64,000 bases of DNA from Arthrobacter sp. N199823 (GTDB lineage Bacteria; Actinomycetota; Actinomycetes; Actinomycetales; Micrococcaceae): contig NZ_PJIN01000005.1 of the NCBI RefSeq assembly GCF_002929705.1, positions 186,001 through 250,000 on the forward strand, given 5' to 3'. The notes below the pieces were generated by a model. It saw only the letters and a list, made by a program, of their open reading frames with translations. It made no database searches and was not told the origin of the DNA. The position numbers were made by a program, and so were the translations under genes. This document shows positions 52,496-61,529 of this stretch, piece after piece. Numbering within the stretch: the stretch's first letter is position 1; each line of letters opens with the position of its first letter.

Positions 52496-53572
52496 CTAGC
52501 CACCTACGCCGGCGTAGGAGTGCAAGCCGGAGAAGTAGACGTTCACAATGGTGAAGTTGAAGACCACGCAGAGGTAGCCAACAATGGACAACCACGCAGC
52601 GCGAGTACCGGTCCAGCCCTTGGTTGCGCGAGCGTGCAGATAGCCGGCATAGACCACCCAGATCACAAAGGACCAGACTTCCTTGGTGTCCCAGCCCCAG
52701 AAGCGGCCCCAGGCCTTCTCGGCCCAGATGGAACCGAACATGACAGTCACTGTCCAGCCCACAAAGGCAATGCCGTTGATGCGGTAGGAAAGGTTTTCCA
52801 AGCTCAATGCCGTGGGAACCAGGCGCATCACGGGTGCCTTATCCGGCTTTCCGGCGGCAATAGCTGTTTCACGCTTGGATTGGAACAGTTGCAGCACCGA
52901 CATGGCGAAGGTGATGGTGAAGAATGCCGATGACAGCACCGCAATGGAAACGTGAATGATCAGCCAGTAACTCTGCAACGCCGGTACCAGGTGTCCCACT
53001 GGCGTCCAGAAGGACACCGATGCGGCAACGATCATGATCAGCACTAGGCCAATCACAAAGGTTCCCAAGAAGCGCAGATCACGGCGGGTGAGCACCAGCA
53101 AGAACACCACGGCAACCATGAAGGAGCCGGTTGTGCAGAATTCGTACATGTTGCCCCACGGCACACGCCCGGCGGCCAGTCCGCGGAAGACCACGGCAAA
53201 GCCCTGGACGACGGCGGCCACAACAGTTAGTGCCACGGCCACACGTGCCACCACCCGGCGTTCCTTGCCGTAGCGCATGGAGTCACCTGCGGTGATCCCG
53301 TCTGATCCCGCATGGGTCTTGCTGCTGGGCCGCACGCCGCGATCTTGAGGGCCGGCTCCAAGGCCCTGTCCGGCGGCACCCCGGGCGCCAACTCCTGCCA
53401 GGGCAGTGGCCGGATTGGTAGCGGTTTGCTCCGCAGCCATACCCTTCTTGGCAGCCTTGCTGAACGTGAACAAGTCCCAGACATAGGCGCCGAATGCTAC
53501 CGCGTACGCCATACCGGCCACCAGCATGAGCTGTTCGCTGAGTTGGGCAAAGCCCTCATTGATTTCTTGCAT
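52496..53572 (-). CDS. ccsA: cytochrome c biogenesis protein CcsA/ResC
   Basis: A 358-residue membrane protein with about eight membrane segments. The haem-handling tryptophan-rich motif WGRFWGWDTKEVWSFVIW lies near residue 290. Conserved His residues occur in WLIIHVSIAV and YLHARATKGW. A poorly conserved Ala/Gly-rich loop follows the first membrane segment. It pairs with ResB to export haem and ligate it to apocytochrome c outside the membrane. Its ATG overlaps the resB stop as TAATG. Last gene of the operon. Confidence 0.95.
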   Translation of the reverse strand: MQEINEGFAQLSEQLMLVAGMAYAVAFGAYVWDLFTFSKAAKKGMAAEQTATNPATALAGVGARGAAGQGLGAGPQDRGVRPSSKTHAGSDGITAGDSMRYGKERRVVARVAVALTVVAAVVQGFAVVFRGLAAGRVPWGNMYEFCTTGSFMVAVVFLLVLTRRDLRFLGTFVIGLVLIMIVAASVSFWTPVGHLVPALQSYWLIIHVSIAVLSSAFFTITFAMSVLQLFQSKRETAIAAGKPDKAPVMRLVPTALSLENLSYRINGIAFVGWTVTVMFGSIWAEKAWGRFWGWDTKEVWSFVIWVVYAGYLHARATKGWTGTRAAWLSIVGYLCVVFNFTIVNVYFSGLHSYAGVGG

Positions 53573-55281
53573 TACTGATCCTTAGTTGCGGGGGTAGCCC
53601 CGGATGCGGAGTCGGCGGTTGTTTGTGAAGTCTGCTCATCATTTTGCTCTGCATCATCCATTGGCACCAGCCATTTGCTATGCAGGGCCTTATTAATTGC
53701 CTCATACTCGCCAGCCAGGCGATGGTCTTCGCCGCGGGCCAAGAGTCCGAATTCGACCATGGTGCGCCCATCAGGATGGTTCCCTGTGCGGACCCAGACA
53801 CGGCGACGGTTCAGGAACAAGGATCCGATGAGACCGAGCAAAGCCAGCACTGCAAAGACCAGCACGTAAACCTGAGCAGGGTCGTGGCGGATGTCCAGTG
53901 CAGCGAAACGCTTGATGCCATCGAAGCTGATGGAACCGTTATTGTCAGGCAATTTTGCGGTTTGCCCCGGCGCCAAGACGATGCCGCCAGCGTCCAGGTT
54001 GCGGGAGTTAATCTCAGTCATTTTCGAGGTGTCGAGTGTGTAGACGTTGCGGGGAACGCCGTTATCCAACCCGAGATCGCCTGTGTAAGCGTTCAAGTTC
54101 AGCTGGGGATTCATGGGGTCCGGGTCGGAGCCATAGGACACACCGTCGTCACCCACCATGGCTGTGGGGAGGAAGAAGCCCACAAAGCCCAGCTGCTTCG
54201 GCTTGGCATCGGGTGCCTTGATCACCACCAGCGAGGTGTAGGCACCATCTGTGGGGATGGTGATGACTGGGCCCTGGAAGGTGACCTTGCCTTCGCCGTC
54301 GGTGATGGTGACAACGGGTGCGTAGCCATTGCCCACGAGGTACAGATTGGTGCCACCAACGGAGAGCGGATCGTTGACCTTCAAGGTCCTGGTTTCAGCC
54401 TTCCCGTCCACACCGTCCTTGACGGTGACGGTGGCGTTGAAGTCCAGTGGTTGTCCGTAGTGGGCCACAGTTGAACGGTCATATTTGACTGCCAATTTAT
54501 CCAGCGTGGCCGAATAGGGGCTTAGCTTGGTGTCGCCGAAGTTGGCACCGGGCGTGAACGTGTCGTAGCTGCTCAGGGTGTTGACGAATGTTTCCCCTTC
54601 AACCAGCACGCGCTGGCCGCTGTAGCCAAACAGTCCGCTGAAGGCCACGGCCGCCAGCACACCGATCATGGCCGTGTGGAAGACCAGATTGCCCACTTCT
54701 TTCAGGAAGCCGATCTCGGCACCCACAGAGGGGCGCTCGGTCTCCAGATCGCGCACATCCACCCGGTAGCCACGGGACTTCAGAATGGCGGCGGCATCTT
54801 TAACGGCAACGGAAGCGTCCACACCGCTACCAGCGGGGACGGTGACGGTTCCGTATTCGGCGAGCCTAGAGAGCCGTTTGGGCGTCCTGGGCGGTGCCGA
54901 GCGCATAGCCTTCCAATGGATCTTTGCCCGTGGGAAGACACAGCCAATCAAGGAGGTGAAGAGCAGCAGGTAAATGGCGGCAAACCACGGCGAGGAGTAA
55001 ACGTCAAAGAGCTTGAACCAGTCCATGACGGGCCCGGAACCAGGGTTGTCCTTCAGGTACTGCGTGACCTCGGATGGAGCGGAGGAACGCTGCGGGAACA
55101 ATGACCCAGGTACTGCCGCCACGGCAAGCATCAACAGCAGGAACAAGGCGGTGCGCATGCTTGTCAGTTGCCGCCAAGCCCACCGGATCATCCCGAAGAA
55201 GCCAAGCTGCGGCAGGACAACCTCGCTGCCCTCAGCCTTGGGCGCTTTGCCCTGGGGTTCTTTCACTACTGTCTCTTTCAT
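53572..55281 (-). CDS. resB: cytochrome c biogenesis protein ResB/Ccs1
   Basis: A 569-residue protein. Three N-terminal membrane segments (near 40, 90 and 205) are followed by a large extracytoplasmic domain and a C-terminal membrane segment near 480. RTALFLLLMLAVAAVPGSLFPQR and FTSLIGCVFPR are typical. It partners CcsA in System II cytochrome c maturation. It overlaps both neighbours by a base (TAATG), indicating tight coupling. Confidence 0.93.
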   Translation of the reverse strand: MKETVVKEPQGKAPKAEGSEVVLPQLGFFGMIRWAWRQLTSMRTALFLLLMLAVAAVPGSLFPQRSSAPSEVTQYLKDNPGSGPVMDWFKLFDVYSSPWFAAIYLLLFTSLIGCVFPRAKIHWKAMRSAPPRTPKRLSRLAEYGTVTVPAGSGVDASVAVKDAAAILKSRGYRVDVRDLETERPSVGAEIGFLKEVGNLVFHTAMIGVLAAVAFSGLFGYSGQRVLVEGETFVNTLSSYDTFTPGANFGDTKLSPYSATLDKLAVKYDRSTVAHYGQPLDFNATVTVKDGVDGKAETRTLKVNDPLSVGGTNLYLVGNGYAPVVTITDGEGKVTFQGPVITIPTDGAYTSLVVIKAPDAKPKQLGFVGFFLPTAMVGDDGVSYGSDPDPMNPQLNLNAYTGDLGLDNGVPRNVYTLDTSKMTEINSRNLDAGGIVLAPGQTAKLPDNNGSISFDGIKRFAALDIRHDPAQVYVLVFAVLALLGLIGSLFLNRRRVWVRTGNHPDGRTMVEFGLLARGEDHRLAGEYEAINKALHSKWLVPMDDAEQNDEQTSQTTADSASGATPATKDQ

Positions 55282-56036
55282 TAGATTGGCAATCTCACAT
55301 CATTGGCAAACCACAGCTGCAGCTCATTAATCCAGGTACCCCACAACCCGGACACCATCAAAATACCGAGGGCGATCAGCATGCCGCCGCCAAAGTATTG
55401 GAGTCCGCGGCGATGTTTGCGGAAGAACGCGAGGGCGCCCAGGCCGCGGCGGGCACCCAATGCAATGAGCAGGAACGGTAATCCCAACCCCATGCAGTAG
55501 ATAAACGTCAAGAACGCGCCCTTGGCGGCATTTGAGCCATCGGAGAACGCGAGTAATTGCACGGCGCTGAAGGTGGGGCCAATGCAGGGCGCCCAGCCCA
55601 ATCCAAAGGTTACGCCCAAAACCGGCGCGCCCCACAGTCCAGCCGGTGGCTTCGCATGAATCTTGGCTTCGCTCTGGAACCAGCTCATTCCACCAAGGAA
55701 AACTACACCCATGAGAATCACCACCACGCCCAGCACCTGGGTGACCCATGCGGCGTCGGGCCCCATAAGCCACGCACCCAACTGGCCGAATACCGCGCCA
55801 ATGAGGACAAAAACTACTGAGAACCCCAGCACGAACAGGCCGATTCCGGCGAACATCCGGCCACGGCGCTGGTTTTCCAGATCCGCACCCGTCAGCCCGC
55901 TGACATAGCCCAGGTAACCGGGGACCAGCGGCAGCACGCACGGCGAAAGGAAGGAAACCAGCCCGGCGAGTAAGGCCACCGGCATGGCCAGCAGCATGGA
56001 GCCGCTCAGGATTGCCTCGGCAAAGGGATTGTTCAT
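55281..56036 (-). CDS. ccdA: thiol-disulfide interchange membrane protein CcdA
   Basis: A 251-residue protein with six membrane segments. The redox-active Cys are in LSPCVLPLVPGYL and GWAPCIGPTFSA, the CcdA signature. It passes electrons from cytoplasmic thioredoxin to the TlpA/ResA protein encoded just upstream, keeping apocytochrome thiols reduced. Confidence 0.95.
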   Translation of the reverse strand: MNNPFAEAILSGSMLLAMPVALLAGLVSFLSPCVLPLVPGYLGYVSGLTGADLENQRRGRMFAGIGLFVLGFSVVFVLIGAVFGQLGAWLMGPDAAWVTQVLGVVVILMGVVFLGGMSWFQSEAKIHAKPPAGLWGAPVLGVTFGLGWAPCIGPTFSAVQLLAFSDGSNAAKGAFLTFIYCMGLGLPFLLIALGARRGLGALAFFRKHRRGLQYFGGGMLIALGILMVSGLWGTWINELQLWFANDVRLPI

Positions 56037-56050
56037 GGGTTAAGGGGCCG

Positions 56051-56671
56051 CTAGTTTTCCGCCAGCGCGGAGGTGATGAGCGCCTTCAAGGTGCCCTTCT
56101 CGGCAACGCCGAGGATGCGAGCCGATACGCGGCCCTTCTTATCCAACACCAGCGTGGTGGGGACGGCAGCCGGGGGCACATACTTCGTCATGGCCAACAG
56201 GACACCGCCGTCCTTGTCCGCAACGCTGGGGTACGTGAGCCCAAAGTTGCGCTCAAAAGCTTCGGCGGCGGCCTTGTCATCGCGCACGTTGATGCCCAGG
56301 AATTCAACACCTTGGGCCTTGAAGTCCGTGTGCAGCACCTGCATGTCAGGTGCCTCAATGCGGCAAGGAGCACAGGCTGCGTACCAAAAATTGAGCACCG
56401 CGACCTTGCCGGTGAAATCCGCGGCGGCCACCTTTGTACCGTCATACAGGGTGCCCTGGAAATCCACGGCGTCCTTACGGTCAGTGGCACCGTATTCGGT
56501 GACGGAGCCGTCACCGGCAATGTAGTTCTTGTTGTCGCCGGCGTTGGCTTGCTTCGCCAACGGGTCCTCACTGGTGCAGGCGGCCAGCACGGCAGTCAGT
56601 GCGGCACCACCGGCCACAAGGAGTGTTCTACGGCTCATCGAAGAAGTCACGGAGCAGGTCTTTCGGTTCAT
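56051..56671 (-). CDS. resA: TlpA/ResA-like thioredoxin lipoprotein
   Basis: A 206-residue extracytoplasmic thioredoxin-fold protein. A twin Arg (SRRTLL) precedes a hydrophobic segment and the lipobox LAAC, so it is a possible Tat lipoprotein. The active site is CAPC in FWYAACAPCRIEAPDM. VPTTLVLDKKGRV carries the cis-proline. It probably receives electrons from CcdA and reduces haem-binding-site Cys of apocytochrome c. An ATG eleven codons downstream is an alternative start. Confidence 0.92.
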   Translation of the reverse strand: MNRKTCSVTSSMSRRTLLVAGGAALTAVLAACTSEDPLAKQANAGDNKNYIAGDGSVTEYGATDRKDAVDFQGTLYDGTKVAAADFTGKVAVLNFWYAACAPCRIEAPDMQVLHTDFKAQGVEFLGINVRDDKAAAEAFERNFGLTYPSVADKDGGVLLAMTKYVPPAAVPTTLVLDKKGRVSARILGVAEKGTLKALITSALAEN

Positions 56672-56747
56672 GGGAGGCCATTGAGCAGACGCAGAAATGG
56701 CATTATGTTCTACGCTACGTCGAATAGCTGATGATCAGCTGTGTGCG

Positions 56748-57410
56748 TTAGGCGCCCGGAGTGGTCGCGGCGCCGGGCAAAAGTGCCGCCGCCGGCTCGC
56801 TGTAGCTCACGTCCACAATGTCATCGCCGTCGAACGTTATGGACGTCAGCGACGCCAAGGTGCATTCGCGGTTGCGCGGGTCATGCCAAAGGCGTTTGCC
56901 CTCGGCGCTGCGTCGCGTGGAGAAGATGGGCAGCTGGTGGCTGACCATGATGGCCTGTGCGCCGTCGCCGCCAATCTCGAATGCACGACGGCGGGCATCA
57001 CGTGCCGCTTCAAGCATGCGGTCCGCTTGGGCTTGGTACGCCTCACCCCAGGAGGGCTTGAAGGGGTTCACAAAGTAAGGCCAGTGCTTGGTCTTGCGCA
57101 GCTCCGCCTTGCTCATGACCAATCCCTCGAAGTGGTTCTCCGCTTCGATGATGCGTGGGTCAGTCACAATCTCCAGGCCCAGCGCCTCGGCCGTGGGCTG
57201 CGCTGTCTCTTGGGCGCGGGTCAATGGAGAGGCCACCAAATAAACCGGGGCGTCGCCGCTGTTCTTCAAAGCAGCAAAGTGCTCCGCAACCATCACTGCC
57301 ATGGCGCGCCCGCGCTCGGAGAGGTGGAACTCAGGGAGCCGGCCGTAGAGGACGCCATCGGGGTTAAAAACCTCGCCGTGGCGCAGAAGATGAACAGTTA
57401 CTCGGGACAT
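56748..57410 (-). CDS. histidine phosphatase family protein
   Basis: A 220-residue phosphoglycerate-mutase-fold enzyme. It has catalytic LLRHGEVFNPDG (His10), SPLTRAQETAQPTAEALG, IIEAENHFEGL, and a second His in IMVSHQLPIF. Its position directly upstream of the TlpA/CcdA/ResB/CcsA genes matches the mycobacterial order Rv0525-Rv0529. Substrate unknown. Confidence 0.92.
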   Translation of the reverse strand: MSRVTVHLLRHGEVFNPDGVLYGRLPEFHLSERGRAMAVMVAEHFAALKNSGDAPVYLVASPLTRAQETAQPTAEALGLEIVTDPRIIEAENHFEGLVMSKAELRKTKHWPYFVNPFKPSWGEAYQAQADRMLEAARDARRRAFEIGGDGAQAIMVSHQLPIFSTRRSAEGKRLWHDPRNRECTLASLTSITFDGDDIVDVSYSEPAAALLPGAATTPGA

Positions 57411-57574
57411 GTTTCCCAGTTTCTCAAAGTTAGTTGGTTTGGGGTTAATCCGCCGCTGCTAAAGTTTTTTTGAAACACGGGAATATTAGATGCAAACGCA
57501 TGCTTATACCTGTCGAAGGCCAACCACAGCGGATGTCCTGCTCTTGCTTCATACACTATTTCAAGGAGTTCCAC

Positions 57575-58132
57575 ATGTCAGTAACCACCATTGAATCAGC
57601 CGGTCTTGCCCAGGGCATCTGGAACCTCGACGCCTCTCACAGCACGGTTGGCTTCGTTGTCCGCCACGCAGGCATCTCCAAGGTCCGCGGGCAGTTCACC
57701 GAAATCGAAGGCGCCCTGACCCTCGGCGAGACCCTTGCCGAGTCCTCCGTATCCGCAACGATCCAGTCCGCTAGCTTTAGCTCAGGCGACGAAGGCCGAG
57801 ACGGTCACGTCAAGAGCGCCGACTTCTTCGACGTCGAAACCTTCCCCACCCTCTCCTTCGTTTCCTCGGCTGTCTCCGGCGACGCTGAGGACTTCGAGCT
57901 CACCGGCGAGCTGACCATCCGCGGCATCTCCAAGACCGTGACGTTCAAGGGCGAATTCAACGGCGTTGCCGTTGATCCGTTCGGCGCAACCCGCGCAGGC
58001 TTCGAAGCCAAGACAGTCATTAGCCGCAAGGAATTCGGCCTGACCTGGAACGCTGCCCTCGAAGCCGGCGGCGTGCTGGTTTCCGACAAGGTCACCATCA
58101 CCTTGGACGTAGCATTCGTGAAGTCTGCATAA
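57575..58132 (+). CDS. YceI family protein
   Basis: A 185-residue lipocalin-like beta-barrel with WNLDASHSTVGFVVRHAGISKVRG, SVSATIQSASFSSGDEGRD, HVKSADFFDVETFPTLSF, and LTIRGISKTVTF. This is the YceI polyisoprenoid-binding family. It has no signal peptide, as in many actinobacterial members. ATG 57575 has AAGGAG seven bases upstream. It is monocistronic and ends in a strong hairpin. Confidence 0.95.
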   Translation: MSVTTIESAGLAQGIWNLDASHSTVGFVVRHAGISKVRGQFTEIEGALTLGETLAESSVSATIQSASFSSGDEGRDGHVKSADFFDVETFPTLSFVSSAVSGDAEDFELTGELTIRGISKTVTFKGEFNGVAVDPFGATRAGFEAKTVISRKEFGLTWNAALEAGGVLVSDKVTITLDVAFVKSA

Positions 58133-58167
58133 CGTACCCCCACAGCATTATTGGCCTCTTGTAGAGG

Positions 58168-58212
58168 CGCACAAATGCCGGTCCGCCACCATGGCGGGCC
58201 GGCATTTGTGCG
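58168..58212 (+). terminator. 21-bp hairpin terminator after YceI
   Basis: Arms 58168-58188 and 58192-58212 pair over 21 bases with one G-U, loop CCA. Confidence 0.85.
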
Positions 58213-58262
58213 ACCTGCGTCATTTATATACAAGGCACTACGGGCCAGCTAGGGTTCTAGCT

Positions 58263-59060
58263 ATGAGCACACCGAATGAGTTCGAAGGTCCCGAGCAAAC
58301 CGGCTCTCAACCATCCGATGACGGCCATGGTTCCCAGCCCAACCTTTCACCTACCACAAGGCCGGGTTACCAAGGTGGCCCGGCTCAGCCGCCGCCTGTG
58401 AACGTGCCACCTTGCTATCAGCCGCCAGCTGACTACCAGCCGTATCAACAACCCGGATATCAGCCTTCCAGCGATCAGCAATACCAGCCGTATCAGCAGT
58501 ACCAGCAACCCAACCAGCCCACTTCCGCCGGCCAGTCGAGCAACCAATCGGGCGGTCGCTCCGGCAATGAGTTCAAATTTGAAATGCCCAAAGACATGCC
58601 ACACTCCGTCAAAGAAGTTCTGCCTGCGGGCGGGTTCGCCGGCATTTTCAAGATGGATGGGCTGCCGCAGCTCTTGAAGATCAGCTACATCATGTGGCTG
58701 GTGGCTGCTGGGATCTGGGCCCTGATCAGTCTGGCGTTGTTGGTGACATCGCTGATCGCCTTGGGTACCGCCGATGACCCCTTTGGGTTTGGTGCCGCGG
58801 TTCGCGCTGCTGGGGCCAGGGGAATTGTTGTGGCGCTGATTTCATTTGTGCTGACTGCTGCCATTGTGGCGTGCGCCATGAAACTCAAAGAGGGCTTGCA
58901 GTGGGCACGCATGGCCTTGTCGGTCCTAGCGATCTTGAGCATCGTCATGATGTTCTTCGGTGGCGGTGGCGGATTGCTAGCAGTGGTGGCCGCCGTTCTG
59001 ATGTGGCTTCCTGAATCGAGCGCTTGGTTCAACTCACGTTCGGCAAACAATCAGTACTGA
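58263..59060 (+). CDS. Pro/Gln/Tyr-rich N-terminus membrane protein
   Basis: A 265-residue protein. The first 100 residues are disordered and rich in Pro, Gln and Tyr, with repeated YQPYQQ. The C-terminal half has four hydrophobic segments (near 150-172, 190-212, 222-240, 243-258). KEGLQWARMALSVLAIL resembles RGANWARTTALVLACVS in the next gene. ATG 58263 begins the coding sequence proper. Function unknown. Confidence 0.75.
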   Translation: MSTPNEFEGPEQTGSQPSDDGHGSQPNLSPTTRPGYQGGPAQPPPVNVPPCYQPPADYQPYQQPGYQPSSDQQYQPYQQYQQPNQPTSAGQSSNQSGGRSGNEFKFEMPKDMPHSVKEVLPAGGFAGIFKMDGLPQLLKISYIMWLVAAGIWALISLALLVTSLIALGTADDPFGFGAAVRAAGARGIVVALISFVLTAAIVACAMKLKEGLQWARMALSVLAILSIVMMFFGGGGGLLAVVAAVLMWLPESSAWFNSRSANNQY

Positions 59061-59316
59061 GCGGCTATGCCTTGACTCGGAGGCCAACCCGAGCCCAAAG
59101 CTTGCCCGTTGTGGGTTGTGGCAGTAGACGCTCGGATGTAACCGTCCGCCCGTAGTGACGTTGCAGCCGGGGCGTCGCAGTAGTGACGAACAGGTAGGTC
59201 GCGTAGGGTTTGAGTAACACCCGCCGCGGCCTTCCCCTTGTTCCTACTGGGATTTATTTGGCCGCACTTGGTATTTCTGCCGGACAGCACCGGCACCCAG
59301 TGAGAGAGCAGTCGCC

Positions 59317-60039
59317 ATGAGCACCCCCGGTGAAAAGCCGCAAGAACCAGCCCAGCCCGTCCCGGGAAGCTATGGCGAAATCGCCCCAGACGTCCCCCGG
59401 TACGGCCAGTACGCTCCGGCCGGGTGGGAACCGCCACAGGACGTCAAAGATGCCCAGGCGGCCAACACTCCCCCCTCAGCGTTGGCCCCGGCCGCAGCCT
59501 ATCCCGGCTTTCAGGGCGCTGCGTCTGGTGTTCCGGGCGGTCCCGCTGGTGCCGCACATGCGTCCTTGGACCAGCTGGCAGCGCCGAAGCAGGTATCCCT
59601 GGCCGTGCGCCTGATCAAGCTTGCCGGCATCATGCAGGCCGTGTCTGCACTGGCCTTGATTTTCGTGATGTTTGTCCCTGCGGGCAAGGCGATCATGGTT
59701 GAAGCCCTGAACACTGCCATGGCTGACAACCCAGCGTTCACGGAACTCTCTGCTGATCCGGCCCTCATCAACACAGTGGTGTACATGGCATTTGTTTTGA
59801 GTGTGGCACTCGCGGTGGTTTATTTTTGGCTGGCCGCGAAAATTCGGCGTGGCGCCAATTGGGCGAGGACAACAGCTTTGGTGCTGGCCTGCGTCTCGCT
59901 TCTGGCGTTGCTCCAGGCGAGCCCGCTGAGCATTCTTCAGGTGGGGTTGGGCGTAGTCGCCGTCATCATCTTGTTCCGCTCCCCTGCCAAGGAGTTTTTC
60001 CTGGCGCACAAGGCAGCCAAGAGCTCCATCAAACGCTGA
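59317..60039 (+). CDS. membrane protein with Pro/Ala-rich N-terminus
   Basis: A 240-residue protein. A disordered N-terminus (about 1-90) rich in Pro, Ala and Gly is followed by four hydrophobic segments (near 97-117, 150-170, 182-200, 203-220). It shares the general layout and a G-x-x-WAR segment with the gene upstream, so the two look like diverged tandem relatives. Function unknown. Confidence 0.75.
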   Translation: MSTPGEKPQEPAQPVPGSYGEIAPDVPRYGQYAPAGWEPPQDVKDAQAANTPPSALAPAAAYPGFQGAASGVPGGPAGAAHASLDQLAAPKQVSLAVRLIKLAGIMQAVSALALIFVMFVPAGKAIMVEALNTAMADNPAFTELSADPALINTVVYMAFVLSVALAVVYFWLAAKIRRGANWARTTALVLACVSLLALLQASPLSILQVGLGVVAVIILFRSPAKEFFLAHKAAKSSIKR

Positions 60040-60060
60040 GCAACCTGCGGGTGTGAGCGC

Positions 60061-60780
60061 CTAGGCGCCGGGGCGGTCTTCTTCCAGCCCCGGCACCTGC
60101 TGCCGCTGCGCGTGGTAGGCAAGAATCTGCAGCTCCGTGGCCATGTCCACTTTGCGCAAGTTCACGTCGTCGGAGACCGTCAGGGCAATCGGGGCGAAAC
60201 TCAAGATGCTGCGCACGCCGGCGGAGACCACCCTGTCGCAGACGGTTTGTGCCACGGCGGCTGGCAATGCCAGGACAACCATGTTGGCGCGGGTGGTTTC
60301 AAGCACCTTTTCAAGGTTTTCAACATCGCTGACACGTAGCCAGCCAATTTCCGTGCCCACCACCATTTGGTCGGCATCCAGCACAGCCACCACATCGAAG
60401 CCGCGCGACTCAAAGCCGGCATACCGGGCCAAGGCCCGTCCCAAGTTACCGGCACCGACGATCGCAACGCGCCATTCGTGGGTCAAGCCGAGCGCTTGGG
60501 CAATTTTGCGGCTCAAGTTGGCCACGTCGTAGCCCACGCCGCGGGTTCCATAGGACCCCAAATAGGAAAGATCTTTGCGAACGTTGGCGGATCCCACGCC
60601 TGCGGATTCGGCCAGCGCCTCCGAGGAAACACTCTCGGTTCCCTCTGCCAGCAAGGCGTTGAGGGTGCGCAGGTACAGGGTCAGCCTGGACACGGTGGCA
60701 GGAGGTAGCCGTCGAGCCGGCTCAACTGCCGGTTCCTCCGCGGACTGCGCTGGGATCACATCACCACTCCACATTCTCAA
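60061..60780 (-). CDS. rex: redox-sensing transcriptional repressor Rex
   Basis: A 239-residue NADH/NAD sensor. The N-terminal winged helix (about 28-85) has RLTLYLRTLNAL and SAGVGSANVRKDLSYLGSYGTRGVGYDV. A Rossmann domain has IVGAGNLGRALARY, VAVLDAD and ILSFAPIALTV. Rex represses respiratory and fermentative genes when NADH is low. Start is uncertain: an ATG at 60780 or 60774, or a GTG at 60759 with a better ribosome-binding site. No Rex-type operator was found immediately upstream. Confidence 0.95.
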   Translation of the reverse strand: MRMWSGDVIPAQSAEEPAVEPARRLPPATVSRLTLYLRTLNALLAEGTESVSSEALAESAGVGSANVRKDLSYLGSYGTRGVGYDVANLSRKIAQALGLTHEWRVAIVGAGNLGRALARYAGFESRGFDVVAVLDADQMVVGTEIGWLRVSDVENLEKVLETTRANMVVLALPAAVAQTVCDRVVSAGVRSILSFAPIALTVSDDVNLRKVDMATELQILAYHAQRQQVPGLEEDRPGA

Positions 60781-60925
60781 AACTCAGGCCGCGACTGGCT
60801 GCTGAACACGTGTCCGCAAGGTCCGCGTCGGCCTTCATCCACTGTATTGCGTGCCGGGGCCAGCACCAAAAGTCCTGGACGGGTTCCGCTGCCGGGGGAA
60901 AGCCGAGGGAAAAGAGTGCCCGCTG

Positions 60926-60976
60926 CGTCCAGACAGCGCCAAGGCAACAGGAGCCCGTCCAGGCAGCGCCAGGGCA
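60926..60976. repeat. imperfect two-copy direct repeat
   Basis: CGTCCAGACAGCGCCAAGGC at 60926 and CGTCCAGGCAGCGCCAGGGC at 60956, 30 bases apart, between rex and the glutaredoxin-like gene. Confidence 0.6.
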
Positions 60977-61005
60977 CATCCGGCAGAGGCCCTGCCAGAG
61001 TCCAC

Positions 61006-61323
61006 TTAATTCCCTGTGAGGGATTTACTGAGGATGGTGCCGAGACGAATCGGATCAATGTGCCAAAAATCGCGTTGGATTCCGTTGACCAAGACCACAG
61101 GAATTTCTTCCCCGTAGAGCTCCGTCAGCTCGGGGTGATCTTCCAGGCGCAGCTCGGTCCACCGCAGCTGCAGTTGCCCCGCCACTGTGGACACCACCTC
61201 GCGGGCGTTCTCGCACAAATGACAGCCTGATCGAGTCACCAGCTGCAAGAGCGGCACTTTGGGAGAGCTAAGGGATTGCGTAGGGTCAGGTGCAACAGAT
61301 TCCATAGCTACTACGGTACTCAA
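61006..61323 (-). CDS. glutaredoxin-like (DUF836) protein
   Basis: A 105-residue thioredoxin-fold protein with RSGCHLCENAREVV (CxxC) and EEIPVVLVNG (cis-proline region). This is the short actinobacterial glutaredoxin-like family. The start may instead be ATG 61305. It lies upstream of rex on the same strand. Confidence 0.88.
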   Translation of the reverse strand: MSTVVAMESVAPDPTQSLSSPKVPLLQLVTRSGCHLCENAREVVSTVAGQLQLRWTELRLEDHPELTELYGEEIPVVLVNGIQRDFWHIDPIRLGTILSKSLTGN

Positions 61324-61529
61324 CAGAAGAACTCAGCTGGCACCACCTGCCGTGACACACCGGGCAGAGCTGCGCAACCAGATAACGCACTAAGGACCGC
61401 GGCCCTGGGACGGACCCTGAAGGCCAACGAAAAACTTACCTTCGCGCACCAATGAAAGTTTCCCCACAGTTAACCGCCGCAACCAGTGGCGTGCAGGCAC
61501 TGGGTGGAAGCATTGACTAGACTCGTTCC

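Noticed and set aside
60781-61005. A Rex operator or an extra gene between rex and the glutaredoxin-like gene.
   Set aside because: No TTGTGA-N-TCACAA-like palindrome is present, and the open frames there are repeats of LPWRCLDG without start signals.
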